Notes under the pieces: generated by a model
Told to the model about the DNA's origin: nothing
Database searches by the model: none
Seen by the model: the letters and a program-made list of their open reading frames with translations, nothing else
NCBI GenBank assembly: GCA_949292185.1
Contig: CASEYP010000007.1
Location: 62,001 to 126,000, forward strand
From: an uncultured bacterium
GTDB taxonomy: Bacteria > Cyanobacteriota > Vampirovibrionia > Gastranaerophilales > Gastranaerophilaceae
Length of the DNA stretch: 64,000 nucleotides
Direction of reading: 5' to 3'
Position numbers and translations under genes: made by a program
Shown here: piece by piece, positions 1 through 9,745 of the stretch
How the letters are laid out: each line of letters opens with the position of its first letter
Numbering within the stretch: position 1 is the first letter of the stretch

Positions 1-5
1 ATACT

Positions 6-1241
6 ATGAATAATTTATTTACGGAACTTGAAAACCAGAATAAACAAATCCCATTAGCAGAAATTTTAAGACCTAAGACACTGGAAGAATTTTTAGGTCA
101 AAGTAATGTTATATCTCCCAAAAGTCCATTATTAAATTTATTGCAAACAAACAGGTTATTTTCACTAATACTATGGGGAACCCCAGGTTGCGGTAAAACA
201 ACACTGGCAAGACTTATTGCGACAAAAACAAAAGCAAACTTTATTGAAATTTCTGCAGTAACTTCAGGAGTAAAAGACATAAAAGATGCCGTAGATAAAG
301 CAAAAGAATCTTTACGAGCTGGGGTAAAAACAATACTGTTTATTGATGAAATTCATAGATACTCAAAAACTCAACAAGATGCACTACTTCCTCATCTTGA
401 AAACGGAACATTATTTTTGATAGGATCAACAACAGAAAATCCATCTTTCCAAGTTGTACCTGCACTTTTATCAAGAGTACAAGTCATAAGATTAAATTCA
501 ATAGATGATGAGAGCATGGCAAAAATAATTAAACGAGGTTTTTCATATCTTGCAAATAACTATACACCTTTAGAATGTGAAAGCGGAGTTTTAGATTTCA
601 TAATTAACCTTGCAAGAGGGGATGCAAGATATGCACTAAACATTACCGAAAACGCTTATTTTGCAAGTGATTTAAAAGATAATAAAAAAATACTAACAGT
701 AAAAACCATAGAAGAAATTTGCCAACAGAGAAACACAAGATATTCAAGACAAGAACATTACGACTGCGCTTCAGCATTTCAGAAAAGTTTAAGAGGTAGT
801 GATCCTGATGCTGCGATATATTATTTAGCAAAAATGATTGTATCAGGAGAAGATCCAAGATTTATAGCAAGAAGACTTATAACATGTGCAGCAGAAGATG
901 TTGGAAACGCTGATCCTAATGCACTTAATGTTGCAATTAATGCATATAAAGCAGTAGAACTTTTAGGTTTACCGGAAGGAAGAATACCACTTGCACAAGC
1001 TGTAATATATGTTGCAAGAGCACCAAAATCAAATGAAACCGTCTGCGCAATCGATGAAGCAATTTCAGATATCACAAGCGGTAAAGATTTTCCACCACCA
1101 ATGCACCTAAGAGATGCGCATTATAAAGATGCTTCAAAATATGGATTTGGAGAAGGTTATATTTACACCCACAGTGCACCTAATATAAAACAGCAATTCA
1201 TGCCGGATGAATTGCTGAATAGAAAATATACAAAGGAATAA
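6..1241 (+). CDS. rarA: Replication-associated recombination protein A (AAA+ ATPase)
   Basis: RarA/MgsA is a clamp-loader-like AAA+ ATPase acting at stalled replication forks. The 411-residue protein has a Walker A (GTPGCGKTT, about residues 58-66), a Walker B (LFIDEIHR), and a sensor-1 region (GSTTENPSF). The C-terminal MgsA domain carries the family motif around SGEDPRFIARRL. Length is near the usual family size (about 420-450). The gene starts five bases into the window, so its promoter is not visible. It converges on the 689-aa gene that follows, with only 15 bases between the stop codons. Confidence 0.95.
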   Translation: MNNLFTELENQNKQIPLAEILRPKTLEEFLGQSNVISPKSPLLNLLQTNRLFSLILWGTPGCGKTTLARLIATKTKANFIEISAVTSGVKDIKDAVDKAKESLRAGVKTILFIDEIHRYSKTQQDALLPHLENGTLFLIGSTTENPSFQVVPALLSRVQVIRLNSIDDESMAKIIKRGFSYLANNYTPLECESGVLDFIINLARGDARYALNITENAYFASDLKDNKKILTVKTIEEICQQRNTRYSRQEHYDCASAFQKSLRGSDPDAAIYYLAKMIVSGEDPRFIARRLITCAAEDVGNADPNALNVAINAYKAVELLGLPEGRIPLAQAVIYVARAPKSNETVCAIDEAISDITSGKDFPPPMHLRDAHYKDASKYGFGEGYIYTHSAPNIKQQFMPDELLNRKYTKE

Positions 1242-1256
1242 ATATTTAAATTTGTT

Positions 1257-3326
1257 CTAACTAGAGAACATTGTAAATGTTTTTTCAATACTTTTTGAAA
1301 TTAAACTCTTAACAGTATCATATTCAGTTGTTAGAGATGAAATTTCAGCATCTAAGTTTTTAGTTTTCAAATCGATTGAATCTTCTTTATAAGTCAACTC
1401 AGCTTTTTTAGAAGTATATTCAGCTTCAGCTCTTGCTATTGCATCAGTATCTGAAACTTCTACAATATAACCTGTATCATTATATCTTGTTTGATAATAA
1501 TAACCATCATTATTTAGAGAAGACATAGAATATCTGCCATCTTTGATTGCACTTTCCAAATATTCGCTATCGTCTATCGCTGCATCTTCTCTCCAACCGT
1601 GCTCTAAGATATTGTTATATAATTCATCATAAAAATCTGCAGACTTGTTAACTGTTGAAGTCACTGCATCTTCATCGTCTTGAACAATATAATAATAACC
1701 TGTATTATCTGTTACATAAACTGAAGTTTCAGGAGATTTACCAACAACATAAGAAGATGATGAACCTGACAATGCATTTTCATAATATGTCAAGAATGAT
1801 GATAACATATTAGAAAGACTTACTGCATAATATTCGCCATCATCCAATGATCCAATTCTGTTATAATTGTGAGCATTTTGATATGCACTGTTTTCTGTCA
1901 TAGACTTGTCGCTGTCTCGGCTACCAATATCTTGAACATCTTTTGTACTTAAATATGTTTTTAAAATCATATTATAAGCAAATTCTAAAGCTTCACTTGA
2001 TGCATCGTCAACATTCAAACCTTGACCAGTTAAATCTTCTGTTGTTGAATAACCAAAAGCTTTTACAATTGAATCAAACAATTGAACAATTCTATCCTTA
2101 AAATCATTTAGAGATGAATCAGTTGATCTATTAGATACAACCACAATATCAGTAGCTAAAATATCACCAATAGTCATTTGGTTAATTTCATCTTTATAGT
2201 GATTGATAACACCATTTTGAACTATAGAATATGTTGCCTTACCAGGTTTAAGTGAATTACCCTCAGCATTAATAGCTTGACCACCATTATCAGCATCACC
2301 CGGAACTACAGTTGAAGCACTCTTTGCTTCATACGCATCGTAATCAGCCTGAATTTGAGCTTTTACTGCAGTATAGATGTCTTGAACTTTAACTGTTGTT
2401 TCTGCTCCGTTATCATCTAATAATACACCATTTTTATAATCACCTGACATAATTTTCTTTGCATTTTCTATCAATGTTTCTAAAGATGCAATTTCATTAG
2501 TCTTATCAGCGTATTCTGGAGAAGTCGGATCCATATCTGATTTTTCAGATTTTTTATTCTTCAAATCTCTTGTTAATTGATCCAAAACATCATTACTAAT
2601 TTCATTTCCATTAGCTGTTTTTAATATTTTACTAAGTCTTGTTTTTTCTTCATTATATTCAACACTTGAGATTTCATTCTCACCAATAATAAGTTGAGCC
2701 CAATCTATCTGTTTTTGACCTATGCTCTCACTTAAAATTATATCAGATAAAGTCATTGCACTTACATTTGATTTATTTAAAGGAGTATCACCCATACCAG
2801 CACCAGGATTCCAATCAACCCCGTTTGTACCTGATACAGATTGTGTAGCATCAAATGATATACTGTTATCAGCATTTTTAACAGCAACAAAATCTTCTTT
2901 GGTAATTGCATTTGCAGTTTCTTGAGTAACCATTCCCCCAGGAACCAACGCTTGAATAAACTTATCTCTTTGAGATTGAGATCCGATACCACCAGCTTTT
3001 GAAATTCCGGCAGCCTTTGCTGCTGCTGCATATTCAGAATTCAAAACAATAGCACCTGAAGATGTTGTTATCATATATGGGTTATAATCATTTGCTGCTG
3101 ATGGCATCATTAAAAGACTGTAGCTTACGCCAAAATCACCTTCAACAGCATCATTTGACCATACTAATTTAGTAGCATTCATAGCATTAGAATACTCGGT
3201 AGAAATATCTGATAACTGATTTGTTATCTCAAGCTTTTGCTGAGCCAATTCAGTTGACTTGTATTCACAATCAGCTTTTCTTGCCGTTATACATAAAAAT
3301 CTCGCTTGTGAAGCTGCCAATCCCAT
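1257..3326 (-). CDS. Large uncharacterised protein with helical ends, sigma-28-type promoter
   Basis: I do not recognise a characterised family. The 689-residue protein has no signal peptide. It starts MGLAASQARFL and continues with a charged helical, heptad-like stretch to about residue 60. The centre is long, Ser/Thr/Asn/Asp/Tyr-rich and variable. A second strong coiled coil covers about the last 70 residues and ends IEKTFTMFSS. Helical ends around a variable, probably beta-rich centre resemble bacterial axial proteins (flagellin, hook-associated proteins), but no flagellin signature is visible. A sigma-28-like promoter (TAAAGTTT, 11 bases, GCCGTAAT) lies upstream, and an AAAGGA ribosome site sits about 12 bases before the ATG. 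Function unknown; a secreted filament or appendage component is my inference. Confidence 0.7.
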   Translation of the reverse strand: MGLAASQARFLCITARKADCEYKSTELAQQKLEITNQLSDISTEYSNAMNATKLVWSNDAVEGDFGVSYSLLMMPSAANDYNPYMITTSSGAIVLNSEYAAAAKAAGISKAGGIGSQSQRDKFIQALVPGGMVTQETANAITKEDFVAVKNADNSISFDATQSVSGTNGVDWNPGAGMGDTPLNKSNVSAMTLSDIILSESIGQKQIDWAQLIIGENEISSVEYNEEKTRLSKILKTANGNEISNDVLDQLTRDLKNKKSEKSDMDPTSPEYADKTNEIASLETLIENAKKIMSGDYKNGVLLDDNGAETTVKVQDIYTAVKAQIQADYDAYEAKSASTVVPGDADNGGQAINAEGNSLKPGKATYSIVQNGVINHYKDEINQMTIGDILATDIVVVSNRSTDSSLNDFKDRIVQLFDSIVKAFGYSTTEDLTGQGLNVDDASSEALEFAYNMILKTYLSTKDVQDIGSRDSDKSMTENSAYQNAHNYNRIGSLDDGEYYAVSLSNMLSSFLTYYENALSGSSSSYVVGKSPETSVYVTDNTGYYYIVQDDEDAVTSTVNKSADFYDELYNNILEHGWREDAAIDDSEYLESAIKDGRYSMSSLNNDGYYYQTRYNDTGYIVEVSDTDAIARAEAEYTSKKAELTYKEDSIDLKTKNLDAEISSLTTEYDTVKSLISKSIEKTFTMFSS

Positions 3327-3373
3327 ACTTTTCGTAATCCTTTCGACGTACAGTCATTCCTTTGTTATTCATG

Positions 3374-3400
3374 ATTACGGCATATTTACTTTAAACTTTA
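3374..3400 (-). promoter_or_regulatory. Sigma-28 (FliA)-type promoter of the 689-aa gene
   Basis: On the minus strand, TAAAGTTT (3393-3400), an 11-base spacer and GCCGTAAT (3374-3381) closely match the flagellar sigma-28 consensus TAAAGTTT-N11-GCCGATAA, with the -35 box and spacer exact. It lies about 50 bases before the start codon. A FliA-like sigma factor is encoded at 44882-45559. Confidence 0.7.
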
Positions 3401-3437
3401 GGATTTTCAGCCTTATTTGTAATATTTCTTTACATTT

Positions 3438-4022
3438 TTATTTAGCAATATCTATTACTGCATAAGCATTTATATCCATTGAACCATATATAATTTTTAT
3501 TTTATCATCATTTTCAGGCAGCCATTTTGCAAATAAGATTGCATCCTCTCCAAAATCATCCGTTGTTTCTGTTGCAGGAACTTGTGCCATTACATACTGA
3601 GCTTGATAAAATTTGATAACAGGATTTCCGTTTTCCTTTTCTGCCTTAACCTGATAATGTCCAACCGGTAATATATCTTCTCCGATTTTTAATTCAACAG
3701 GTAAAGATACTACAGGTAAAGAATCTTTATCTGCCTGTGCATTTATTACTTCTGTTTCATTACTTTGTCTAAATTCTTCACCTTTTGGGATATTTTTATT
3801 TTTCTTTTTTAAGCCGAACCAATTTCTATTCTGTTTATCTTTTACCTGCTCAATAGCCTTATCAAAATCTTCATCCGTTACAGGTTTATCCTGTCCGTAA
3901 TAATCTTGGCTTGCGCCCCAATTGTCCCACAAATCACCTGACGCCGACATATCAACATCATCCGCAAATGTTGGGACAACAATAGAAAACATAAATAATA
4001 CACAAATTAAAAATCTTTTCAT
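3438..4022 (-). CDS. Exported protein of unknown function
   Basis: A 194-residue protein with a clear Sec signal peptide: MKR, then a hydrophobic stretch, then a probable cleavage after TFA at about residue 20. The mature part is acidic with a basic central stretch (KKKNKNIPKG). Its C-terminal half reads like a small beta domain (LPVGHYQVKAE, then IIYGSMDINAYAVIDI). No family recognised. It is probably periplasmic or surface-exposed. It is separated by about 50 bases from the transporter gene at 4076-5422 on the same strand and may be co-transcribed with it. Confidence 0.7.
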   Translation of the reverse strand: MKRFLICVLFMFSIVVPTFADDVDMSASGDLWDNWGASQDYYGQDKPVTDEDFDKAIEQVKDKQNRNWFGLKKKNKNIPKGEEFRQSNETEVINAQADKDSLPVVSLPVELKIGEDILPVGHYQVKAEKENGNPVIKFYQAQYVMAQVPATETTDDFGEDAILFAKWLPENDDKIKIIYGSMDINAYAVIDIAK

Positions 4023-4075
4023 ATAAATATCATAATAATTTTACACAAAAAGTAAACCAAACATTTATATGAGAA

Positions 4076-5422
4076 TTATTCAGCTTCTGATTCTTCAGTC
4101 TTTGGATTTTCTTCTTTTACAATTAACAACTTAGTAATTCTTGCACCATCAACTTCTTTAACTGTAAATGTAAAACCGTTATATTTTACAACATCATCTA
4201 ATTGTGCAATATGTCCAAGTTCTTTAACAACTAAACCTGCGATAGTATCAACATCTTCATCTTCCAATGTCTTTTCAGGAAGATCAAAATAATTTGCCAA
4301 TTCATCAAGACGCATCATTCCGTTTGCCAAATACAAATTAGGACGAATTTCTTTGATATCAAATTCAGCTTCTTCGTCAAATTCATCCTGAACATCACCA
4401 AAGATTTCTTCTAAGACATCTTCCAATGTAATAATTCCTGATGTTCCACCGAATTCATCAACAACAACAGCCATTTGGCTCTTATTTTTCTTAAATTCCA
4501 TAACTAAGTTATCCATAGTAATTGTTTCAGGAACAAGCATAACTTTTCTTTGAATTTTTTCGATAGAATATTCTTCATCCTTGATTGACAATGAATATAA
4601 ATCCTTAACATGAATTAAACCTGTAATATGATCAATATCACCATCATAAACAGGGTATCTTGTATATTGATTTTCCGTAGCAACCTTATTTAATTCTTCA
4701 AAAGTAATATCCTTTGGAACACAAACCATATCAGTTCTCGGAATCATAACTTCTCTAGCTGTTAAATCTGAAAATTTGAATACGTTATGAATCATATCTT
4801 TTTCGGTTTCATTCAAAACACCTTCATCATAACTTGTATCAACCAACAAATCCAAATCTTCAATAGTATGAACAACTCTTGCAGAATTTACAGGAATTCT
4901 GAAAATTTTTAAAATACCGTTGCAAGCAAAATTCAAAACCCAAACAAATGGTTTTGATACAGTCATAAATACATGCATTGGTCTTGCAACATACAAAGCA
5001 ATTTTTTCAGGATATTGAAGTGCGATACATTTTGGAACCTGCTCACCGATAACAACATGTAAAAATGTGATTACCAAAAATGCAACAACCGCAGTAATTG
5101 GTGCCAAATATGCATGAGCTTGAGGGAAATCATCCAATAATGGTTTCATCATCATTTCAATAGTTGGAGATCCAAACCAACCTATACCGATACTTGCAAT
5201 GGTTACACCGACCTGAACAGCTGCAATAAAGAAATTCATATCTTCTAAAGCCTTCAATGCCAATTTAGCATCAACATTTCCATCTTTAGTTAGCTGTTCA
5301 ATTTTGGCTCTTCTAGCCCTTACTATCGCAAATTCGGCAGATACAAAAAAACCGTTTACAAGTAACAGTATAAATACTATTAGCCAATTGGAAAAAATTA
5401 TTCCCAGACTCGAGTCACTCAT
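4076..5422 (-). CDS. CNNM/CBS-domain transporter (CorC/HlyC, UPF0053 family)
   Basis: A 448-residue inner-membrane protein with the usual order. An N-terminal CNNM (DUF21) domain has about four hydrophobic segments (residues about 10-160). A tandem CBS pair follows at about 205-330 (TAREVMIPRTDMVCV, then MAVVVDEFGGTSGIITLEDVLEEIFGD). A C-terminal CorC_HlyC domain occupies about 345-430. The family is linked to Mg2+/Co2+ export and resistance, and the adenine-nucleotide-binding CBS pair gates the membrane part. The length and the EFGGTSGI motif are typical. Which metal it carries cannot be told from sequence. Confidence 0.92.
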   Translation of the reverse strand: MSDSSLGIIFSNWLIVFILLLVNGFFVSAEFAIVRARRAKIEQLTKDGNVDAKLALKALEDMNFFIAAVQVGVTIASIGIGWFGSPTIEMMMKPLLDDFPQAHAYLAPITAVVAFLVITFLHVVIGEQVPKCIALQYPEKIALYVARPMHVFMTVSKPFVWVLNFACNGILKIFRIPVNSARVVHTIEDLDLLVDTSYDEGVLNETEKDMIHNVFKFSDLTAREVMIPRTDMVCVPKDITFEELNKVATENQYTRYPVYDGDIDHITGLIHVKDLYSLSIKDEEYSIEKIQRKVMLVPETITMDNLVMEFKKNKSQMAVVVDEFGGTSGIITLEDVLEEIFGDVQDEFDEEAEFDIKEIRPNLYLANGMMRLDELANYFDLPEKTLEDEDVDTIAGLVVKELGHIAQLDDVVKYNGFTFTVKEVDGARITKLLIVKEENPKTEESEAE

Positions 5423-5469
5423 CCTTTTTATTTTATCCTCATTTTATAGGTTAATTATAGTATCTTAAC

Positions 5470-5505
5470 AAAAAAAATGCAAGGGGAAGTAAACTTCCGC
5501 CTTGC
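5470..5505 (-). terminator. Rho-independent terminator ending the phage-like cassette
   Basis: The hairpin at 5479-5505 has 12 base pairs (left arm GCAAGGGGAAGT), a two-base loop and one bulge. Read on the minus strand it is followed by a run of eight T (5470-5477). It lies just after the last left-facing phage-like gene. Confidence 0.85.
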
Positions 5506-5523
5506 TAAAATCACTAAGTATGT

Positions 5524-5751
5524 TTATTTTAAAATAAGACAGTCATATATTTTATCAATTTTATCTTTCATATCAAGAACCTGACTTTTTAAATCTTCAA
5601 ATCTGTTATTTGTCGTAAAACGACTTTCTATATCTTTTATAATTTCCCTATGTTTTTTCTCTAATTGTTCAGGAGTTACAACAATACGTTCTTGCACCAA
5701 AAACACCAAAACAACAATTACAATCGGGGCATAATATATAAATTGTTCCAT
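5524..5751 (-). CDS. Small membrane protein with coiled coil, last gene of the phage-like cassette
   Basis: A 75-residue protein with one N-terminal transmembrane segment (about residues 5-20, YYAPIVIVVLVFLV). The rest is charged and helical with heptads (about 30-70, EKKHREIIKDIESR and VLDMKDKIDKIYD). Its place after TerL at the end of the cassette, its size and topology fit a lysis-associated protein such as a holin or inner-membrane spanin. No specific family signature is visible, so that role is inferred from context only. Confidence 0.6.
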   Translation of the reverse strand: MEQFIYYAPIVIVVLVFLVQERIVVTPEQLEKKHREIIKDIESRFTTNNRFEDLKSQVLDMKDKIDKIYDCLILK

Positions 5752-5773
5752 TATATTTCTCCTTTGAAATAAC

Positions 5774-7078
5774 CTACAAAACTATCGGCCAATAAAAATC
5801 GACAAGATAAGATGCTGCATCAAAAGGATGAGATAAAAATTTCAATTCTTTATTCTGTTTTATTTGGCTATAGGAAGGAACATCGATTCTTGATGAGCCC
5901 TCCATATAGCGAAGATTGTATATATTATATAAAAGCTTTTCACATTTTGGCGAAATATACAAATTCGCTTCCCCATTTGCATTTCTAACCTTTGCATTAA
6001 ATGCAGCAACCCTATTTTTTATTGGCGGGTTAAAAGCTTTTATTTTAATATCAACATCATACCCGTAAGATTCCAATTTCTTTTTTATAATAACGTAATT
6101 TGTATATTCACTTGTACAGCTTCTATTATCACCTGAAGCATCACCATTTATAATAACTTTACCTTTATGGTTTGGGTATCTGTTATAAAATTCTTCACAA
6201 GTTTTGGCAGTTGTTGTATTTTCCAAAACCAATTCATCGAAATAAAAAACTTTATCATCAGTTTTATGAGCCAAAACCCACGCCATAGGATCTACGTTAA
6301 AATCACAACTGATATGAACATCAAGATCAGGTTGATACTGAATTTCTCTTACATTTTCATCCGTAAAATCTTTTACTACCAAATTACTGTTATAATTGCC
6401 GGTTTTGCCCAAAACAAAAATATCATAATAATTTTTATCATAAAGTTTTTTCAATTCATCACAAAATCCGACAGGCAAATGAGTATTTTGAGTTGTTGGA
6501 GCACAAATAAGCCTATAATTTGGCGGAGGATTATCTATAAAAGTTTTATAAATCCAACCTTTTTGAATTTCAGGATTTGTATGACCAAAAATTCTATAAG
6601 TAAAATGTTTCCAACAAGCTTTTTTATGCTGACGCATACGAGCAAGCAACATTTTAAAAGTTTCATAAGGCACATCTGACATTTCCTCAATTTCTACAAA
6701 GCCCAAATTCAAAGATTTAAGCTTATTAGGTTCATCAAAATGTCTAAAAAGAATTTCAGAACCATTTTTGAAAACAATTTTCTGTTCTGTACTACACCAC
6801 CTATAATCAACTTTTTCAACAAAACCTATATTATCAAAATGCTCAAAATATGTTTTTAAAGTAGTATCCCTAACAAGAGTATAAGTTTGAGCTCCCACAA
6901 GCCCAACAATTCCTGGGAATTTTAGAGAAAGCAAAATTCCTAATAAAGCTCCGGCAAAAGTTTTGCCGGAGCCATATCCACCTTGATACACGGCAACATC
7001 TAGGGAATAACCGTGAGGAATTTCCAAAAATCTTCTTTGAGCATCTAATAGTTCATATTGCACTTTTGATACCTCCAA
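5774..7078 (-). CDS. terL: Phage terminase large subunit (packaging ATPase/nuclease)
   Basis: TerL drives DNA packaging into the procapsid through the portal and cuts the DNA. The 434-residue protein has a Walker A (GGYGSGKT, residues 33-40), a Walker B-like strand with catalytic acids (LGFVEIEEM), and an ATPase coupling region ending IFGHTNPEIQKGWIYK. The C-terminal RNase H-like nuclease has the conserved acids in ISCDFNVDPMAW, in VIINGDASGD, and in HPFDAASYLVDF near the end. Length and motif spacing look intact, so this is not an obvious pseudogene. It follows the portal gene after a 9-base gap. Confidence 0.93.
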   Translation of the reverse strand: MEVSKVQYELLDAQRRFLEIPHGYSLDVAVYQGGYGSGKTFAGALLGILLSLKFPGIVGLVGAQTYTLVRDTTLKTYFEHFDNIGFVEKVDYRWCSTEQKIVFKNGSEILFRHFDEPNKLKSLNLGFVEIEEMSDVPYETFKMLLARMRQHKKACWKHFTYRIFGHTNPEIQKGWIYKTFIDNPPPNYRLICAPTTQNTHLPVGFCDELKKLYDKNYYDIFVLGKTGNYNSNLVVKDFTDENVREIQYQPDLDVHISCDFNVDPMAWVLAHKTDDKVFYFDELVLENTTTAKTCEEFYNRYPNHKGKVIINGDASGDNRSCTSEYTNYVIIKKKLESYGYDVDIKIKAFNPPIKNRVAAFNAKVRNANGEANLYISPKCEKLLYNIYNLRYMEGSSRIDVPSYSQIKQNKELKFLSHPFDAASYLVDFYWPIVL

Positions 7079-7087
7079 AGATTTTTA

Positions 7088-8836
7088 CTACACCACTTGT
7101 TGAGAACCACTTGACACATTTAAAGCTTGTGTTTGTACTTGTTTTTGATTTGCTAAAGAATTATTATTGCCTGTTGAACCATTTTCAGGCAAACTCTTTT
7201 CTGTCAAAAAATTATTAGCATTTTCAACACCATATTGCTCCATAGCAAATTTAAAACATTCTAACCAATCAATTCGTTGTGATACAACACTAATTTTTGC
7301 GAATGATTGAATTACTTCAAACAATTCTTTTATACGAGCTTTTCTTTCAAATGTAGCTTTTCTATCCCCATAGCGATACACATAATTAGAATTTCTAATT
7401 TTATCATCTATTTCAACTAAAAATATTCGGCCTCTATCATTTGCTAATATTGATTCTCTCCCGAGTTTAAAATTAGAAATAATCTCAGCAGTTTTTTCAA
7501 CCATAGGAACAATAACTTTTCGATTTACGGCTTCTAAAATCATATTCAAACGAGCTTCCTGACCATTCACAGAATAATTAATTTCAGTTGCTGTTTTGTC
7601 AGAAGTTTGTAAATTCCCTGCCATATTTTTAAATATTCCGGTTGCACTTTCTATTGTTGATTTAAAATAATTTAAGAAATCCCAACCCTGCATTGCTTTA
7701 TCAAAAGATAAAGGTGTTGGAACAGATGTCATCAAAGATGCATCATATTCAATAATTTTGCCGGGTCTTACTTCCTGCTGACCTTTAAAACAGCCTTTTG
7801 GGGCTAAATATGGAGGATTCATCATTAAAGCAAGTGCATCCAGTTGCTTATTTAAAATCGTAGATGAAATATTATTTAAAATTAATGCCACTCTCAATGG
7901 TGAAATTCCCCTGCCTGTTCGCGGACATTCAATAATATTTGCATGGATAAACGGATTTATAATATAAGGATTATCTTCAAATCTGATAAGCACAGATCGA
8001 CCTGCGATTACTGCTAATTTATTTTTTAAAATTTCGCCTGATGGTAACTCAATATCTCCCCAATATTCTAAAACCTCCATTTTGCTGTCAAAAGTTGACT
8101 TCTTCAAATTCCTATTCTTTTTGCCTGCCACCACTCCTTTCAATACTTCCAGTTTTTCTGCATCTAACATATTATTTGATTTGTTAGATTTAACTTCATC
8201 AAACGTTTGATATGTCCTATAAATTTTTGCACAGCTATCCCAGTTATCAACTTCATTTTTATCAAATACAAAGTCTTCAGAATTTACGAATTTAACTTTT
8301 GCATTGTCATAGATAACTTTATCTTCTACAACAAAATTTTCTTTTATATTCTTTGCAATCTGTTCTTCTAAAGAAATTGCACGTCTTGTTTTTCTAAACC
8401 TTGTGTCCCATCCGACAAATAAAGTAACTTCGCCAGTTTCTACAACAGAATCAATAATTTTTTCCATTTCATTTTCAATTTTCATTGATTCAAACGTATT
8501 AACAAGCATTGCTTTTTGCATATTTGCATATTTTTGAGTCTCAAAATCCGTACCTTCAACATCAAACATTCCATCAGGATGAGAATATAAATTTTGTACA
8601 AGATGAGATTTTAGAGTTTGCGCAAGTTCATAAATGTCAGGCAATTGTATCTTACAATCCCAAGCATTAATTTTTGGGATATCAGAATCATATATTGCAT
8701 ATTTTATCAATCTGTTATCCGACAATTGCGTCGATCTGTCATTTTCGTAATAATCATATTTATCAATTATATCGCTCACTAAAAATTGCTCATCAATATA
8801 ATTTATTTTATTTTTATCTGCATTTAAATTTTCCAT
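7088..8836 (-). CDS. Phage portal protein (podovirus-type head-tail connector)
   Basis: A 582-residue protein between the terminase and the GNAT gene, as expected for a portal. It has the mixed alpha/beta early region and a long helical core. A segment about TGIFKNMAGNLQTSDKTATEI reads like the portal stem/crown region seen in P22/T7-like portals. The C-terminus is Gln/Ser/Asn-rich and probably flexible. The portal forms the dodecameric ring at the capsid vertex that TerL binds. The call rests on size, gene order and overall composition more than on a single motif. Confidence 0.8.
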   Translation of the reverse strand: MENLNADKNKINYIDEQFLVSDIIDKYDYYENDRSTQLSDNRLIKYAIYDSDIPKINAWDCKIQLPDIYELAQTLKSHLVQNLYSHPDGMFDVEGTDFETQKYANMQKAMLVNTFESMKIENEMEKIIDSVVETGEVTLFVGWDTRFRKTRRAISLEEQIAKNIKENFVVEDKVIYDNAKVKFVNSEDFVFDKNEVDNWDSCAKIYRTYQTFDEVKSNKSNNMLDAEKLEVLKGVVAGKKNRNLKKSTFDSKMEVLEYWGDIELPSGEILKNKLAVIAGRSVLIRFEDNPYIINPFIHANIIECPRTGRGISPLRVALILNNISSTILNKQLDALALMMNPPYLAPKGCFKGQQEVRPGKIIEYDASLMTSVPTPLSFDKAMQGWDFLNYFKSTIESATGIFKNMAGNLQTSDKTATEINYSVNGQEARLNMILEAVNRKVIVPMVEKTAEIISNFKLGRESILANDRGRIFLVEIDDKIRNSNYVYRYGDRKATFERKARIKELFEVIQSFAKISVVSQRIDWLECFKFAMEQYGVENANNFLTEKSLPENGSTGNNNSLANQKQVQTQALNVSSGSQQVV

Positions 8837-8838
8837 AT

Positions 8839-9369
8839 TTACCTCGATTTATAATAGTAATCACGATAAAGTCCGTAAACTTCTATATCCTGCATTTTCC
8901 CAAATCTTAAAGTTTCATTGGGTATTGTAGCCTCATATTCAAACCCGCAAGCACGGAGCAAATGCTTTACCCTAAAATTATCCGGATAAATTTTTGCCGT
9001 AATTTTTGTAAGCCCGATTTCATCAAAACATTTTTTCAGAAAAATCTTAGATACAAACCTCGTATAACTTCCCCATGCCCAACGAGCAAAACACGTTGAA
9101 ATTTCAGCGCTGTATAATTTATTTTTATTACCTGTGAAATTATCTAAAAATCCGAACCCCATAAATTTATCATTCATATCCAATACCACCCAAAAATATG
9201 GAGAAACATTTTCAATAAACGAATAAATATCAGAAGTATAACACGTAGAAAAATCATCTAATAAAAACTTAAAATATTTATTAAAACACTGTGCAACAAG
9301 TGGAATATACTCAAGATTACAATATTTTCCGCAGGATTTGTTTATAATAATATTTTTAAATTTACACAT
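8839..9369 (-). CDS. GNAT-family N-acetyltransferase within the phage-like cassette
   Basis: A 176-residue acetyl-CoA-dependent acetyltransferase. The central strand YFWVVLDMNDKFMGFGFL, the helix after ISTCFARWAWGSYTR, and the late motif IYPDNFRVKHLLRACGFEYE match GNAT motifs A and B. It sits only two bases upstream of the portal gene. Acetyltransferases occur in several short-tailed phage structural clusters. The substrate is unknown; candidates are a virion protein, tRNA/rRNA-associated protein, or host cell-wall component. Confidence 0.82.
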   Translation of the reverse strand: MCKFKNIIINKSCGKYCNLEYIPLVAQCFNKYFKFLLDDFSTCYTSDIYSFIENVSPYFWVVLDMNDKFMGFGFLDNFTGNKNKLYSAEISTCFARWAWGSYTRFVSKIFLKKCFDEIGLTKITAKIYPDNFRVKHLLRACGFEYEATIPNETLRFGKMQDIEVYGLYRDYYYKSR

Positions 9370-9372
9370 ATC

Positions 9373-9726
9373 CTAAATTTTAATTTTTTCAAATTTTACA
9401 TAACTGTTTTCACTAACAAAAGCATCAGATGCCCCTGATAAAAGATTTTCCCTTGCACTATTTTGTGCACCAAGATAACCTTCTGCCTGCACTCCGTTTA
9501 TATAAGATTTAGTTTTACTGTTTTTGTTTATTACAGAAAACACTGCATCCTTTGAAAAAAGCCTATCTTTAGGAACTTTTTTTATATCAGTAATAACTTT
9601 TTTCCCAGATTTATTTTTAGTTTTCTTTAATTCCTGAGTAAATTCTTGCTCTAACTTCGACTTCATAATCGCCTCGTAAGAAGCATTATTTAATAACATT
9701 TTTTCTATATCTTTATTTCCTTTCAT
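9373..9726 (-). CDS. Small basic protein of unknown function, phage-like cassette
   Basis: A 117-residue, Lys/Asn-rich protein starting MKGNKDIEKML. I place the start at 9726 because AAAGG lies about eight bases upstream. The longer open frame up to 9810 would overlap the TerS gene and has no ribosome site. Most of the protein is predicted hydrophilic (KNKSGKKVITDIKK). No family recognised. Its place between TerS and GNAT suggests a head-assembly or packaging accessory role, but this is only positional. Confidence 0.6.
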   Translation of the reverse strand: MKGNKDIEKMLLNNASYEAIMKSKLEQEFTQELKKTKNKSGKKVITDIKKVPKDRLFSKDAVFSVINKNSKTKSYINGVQAEGYLGAQNSARENLLSGASDAFVSENSYVKFEKIKI

Positions 9727-9745
9727 AAAATAACCTTTCATAATA

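Noticed and set aside
1257-3326. Annotating the 689-aa protein as flagellin
   Set aside because: No flagellin N- or C-terminal consensus is recognisable; only the general layout and promoter type are similar.
6167-6679. 170-codon plus-strand open frame opposite terL
   Set aside because: It lies wholly inside the terL gene on the opposite strand, has no ribosome site, and its composition is that of an antisense shadow.
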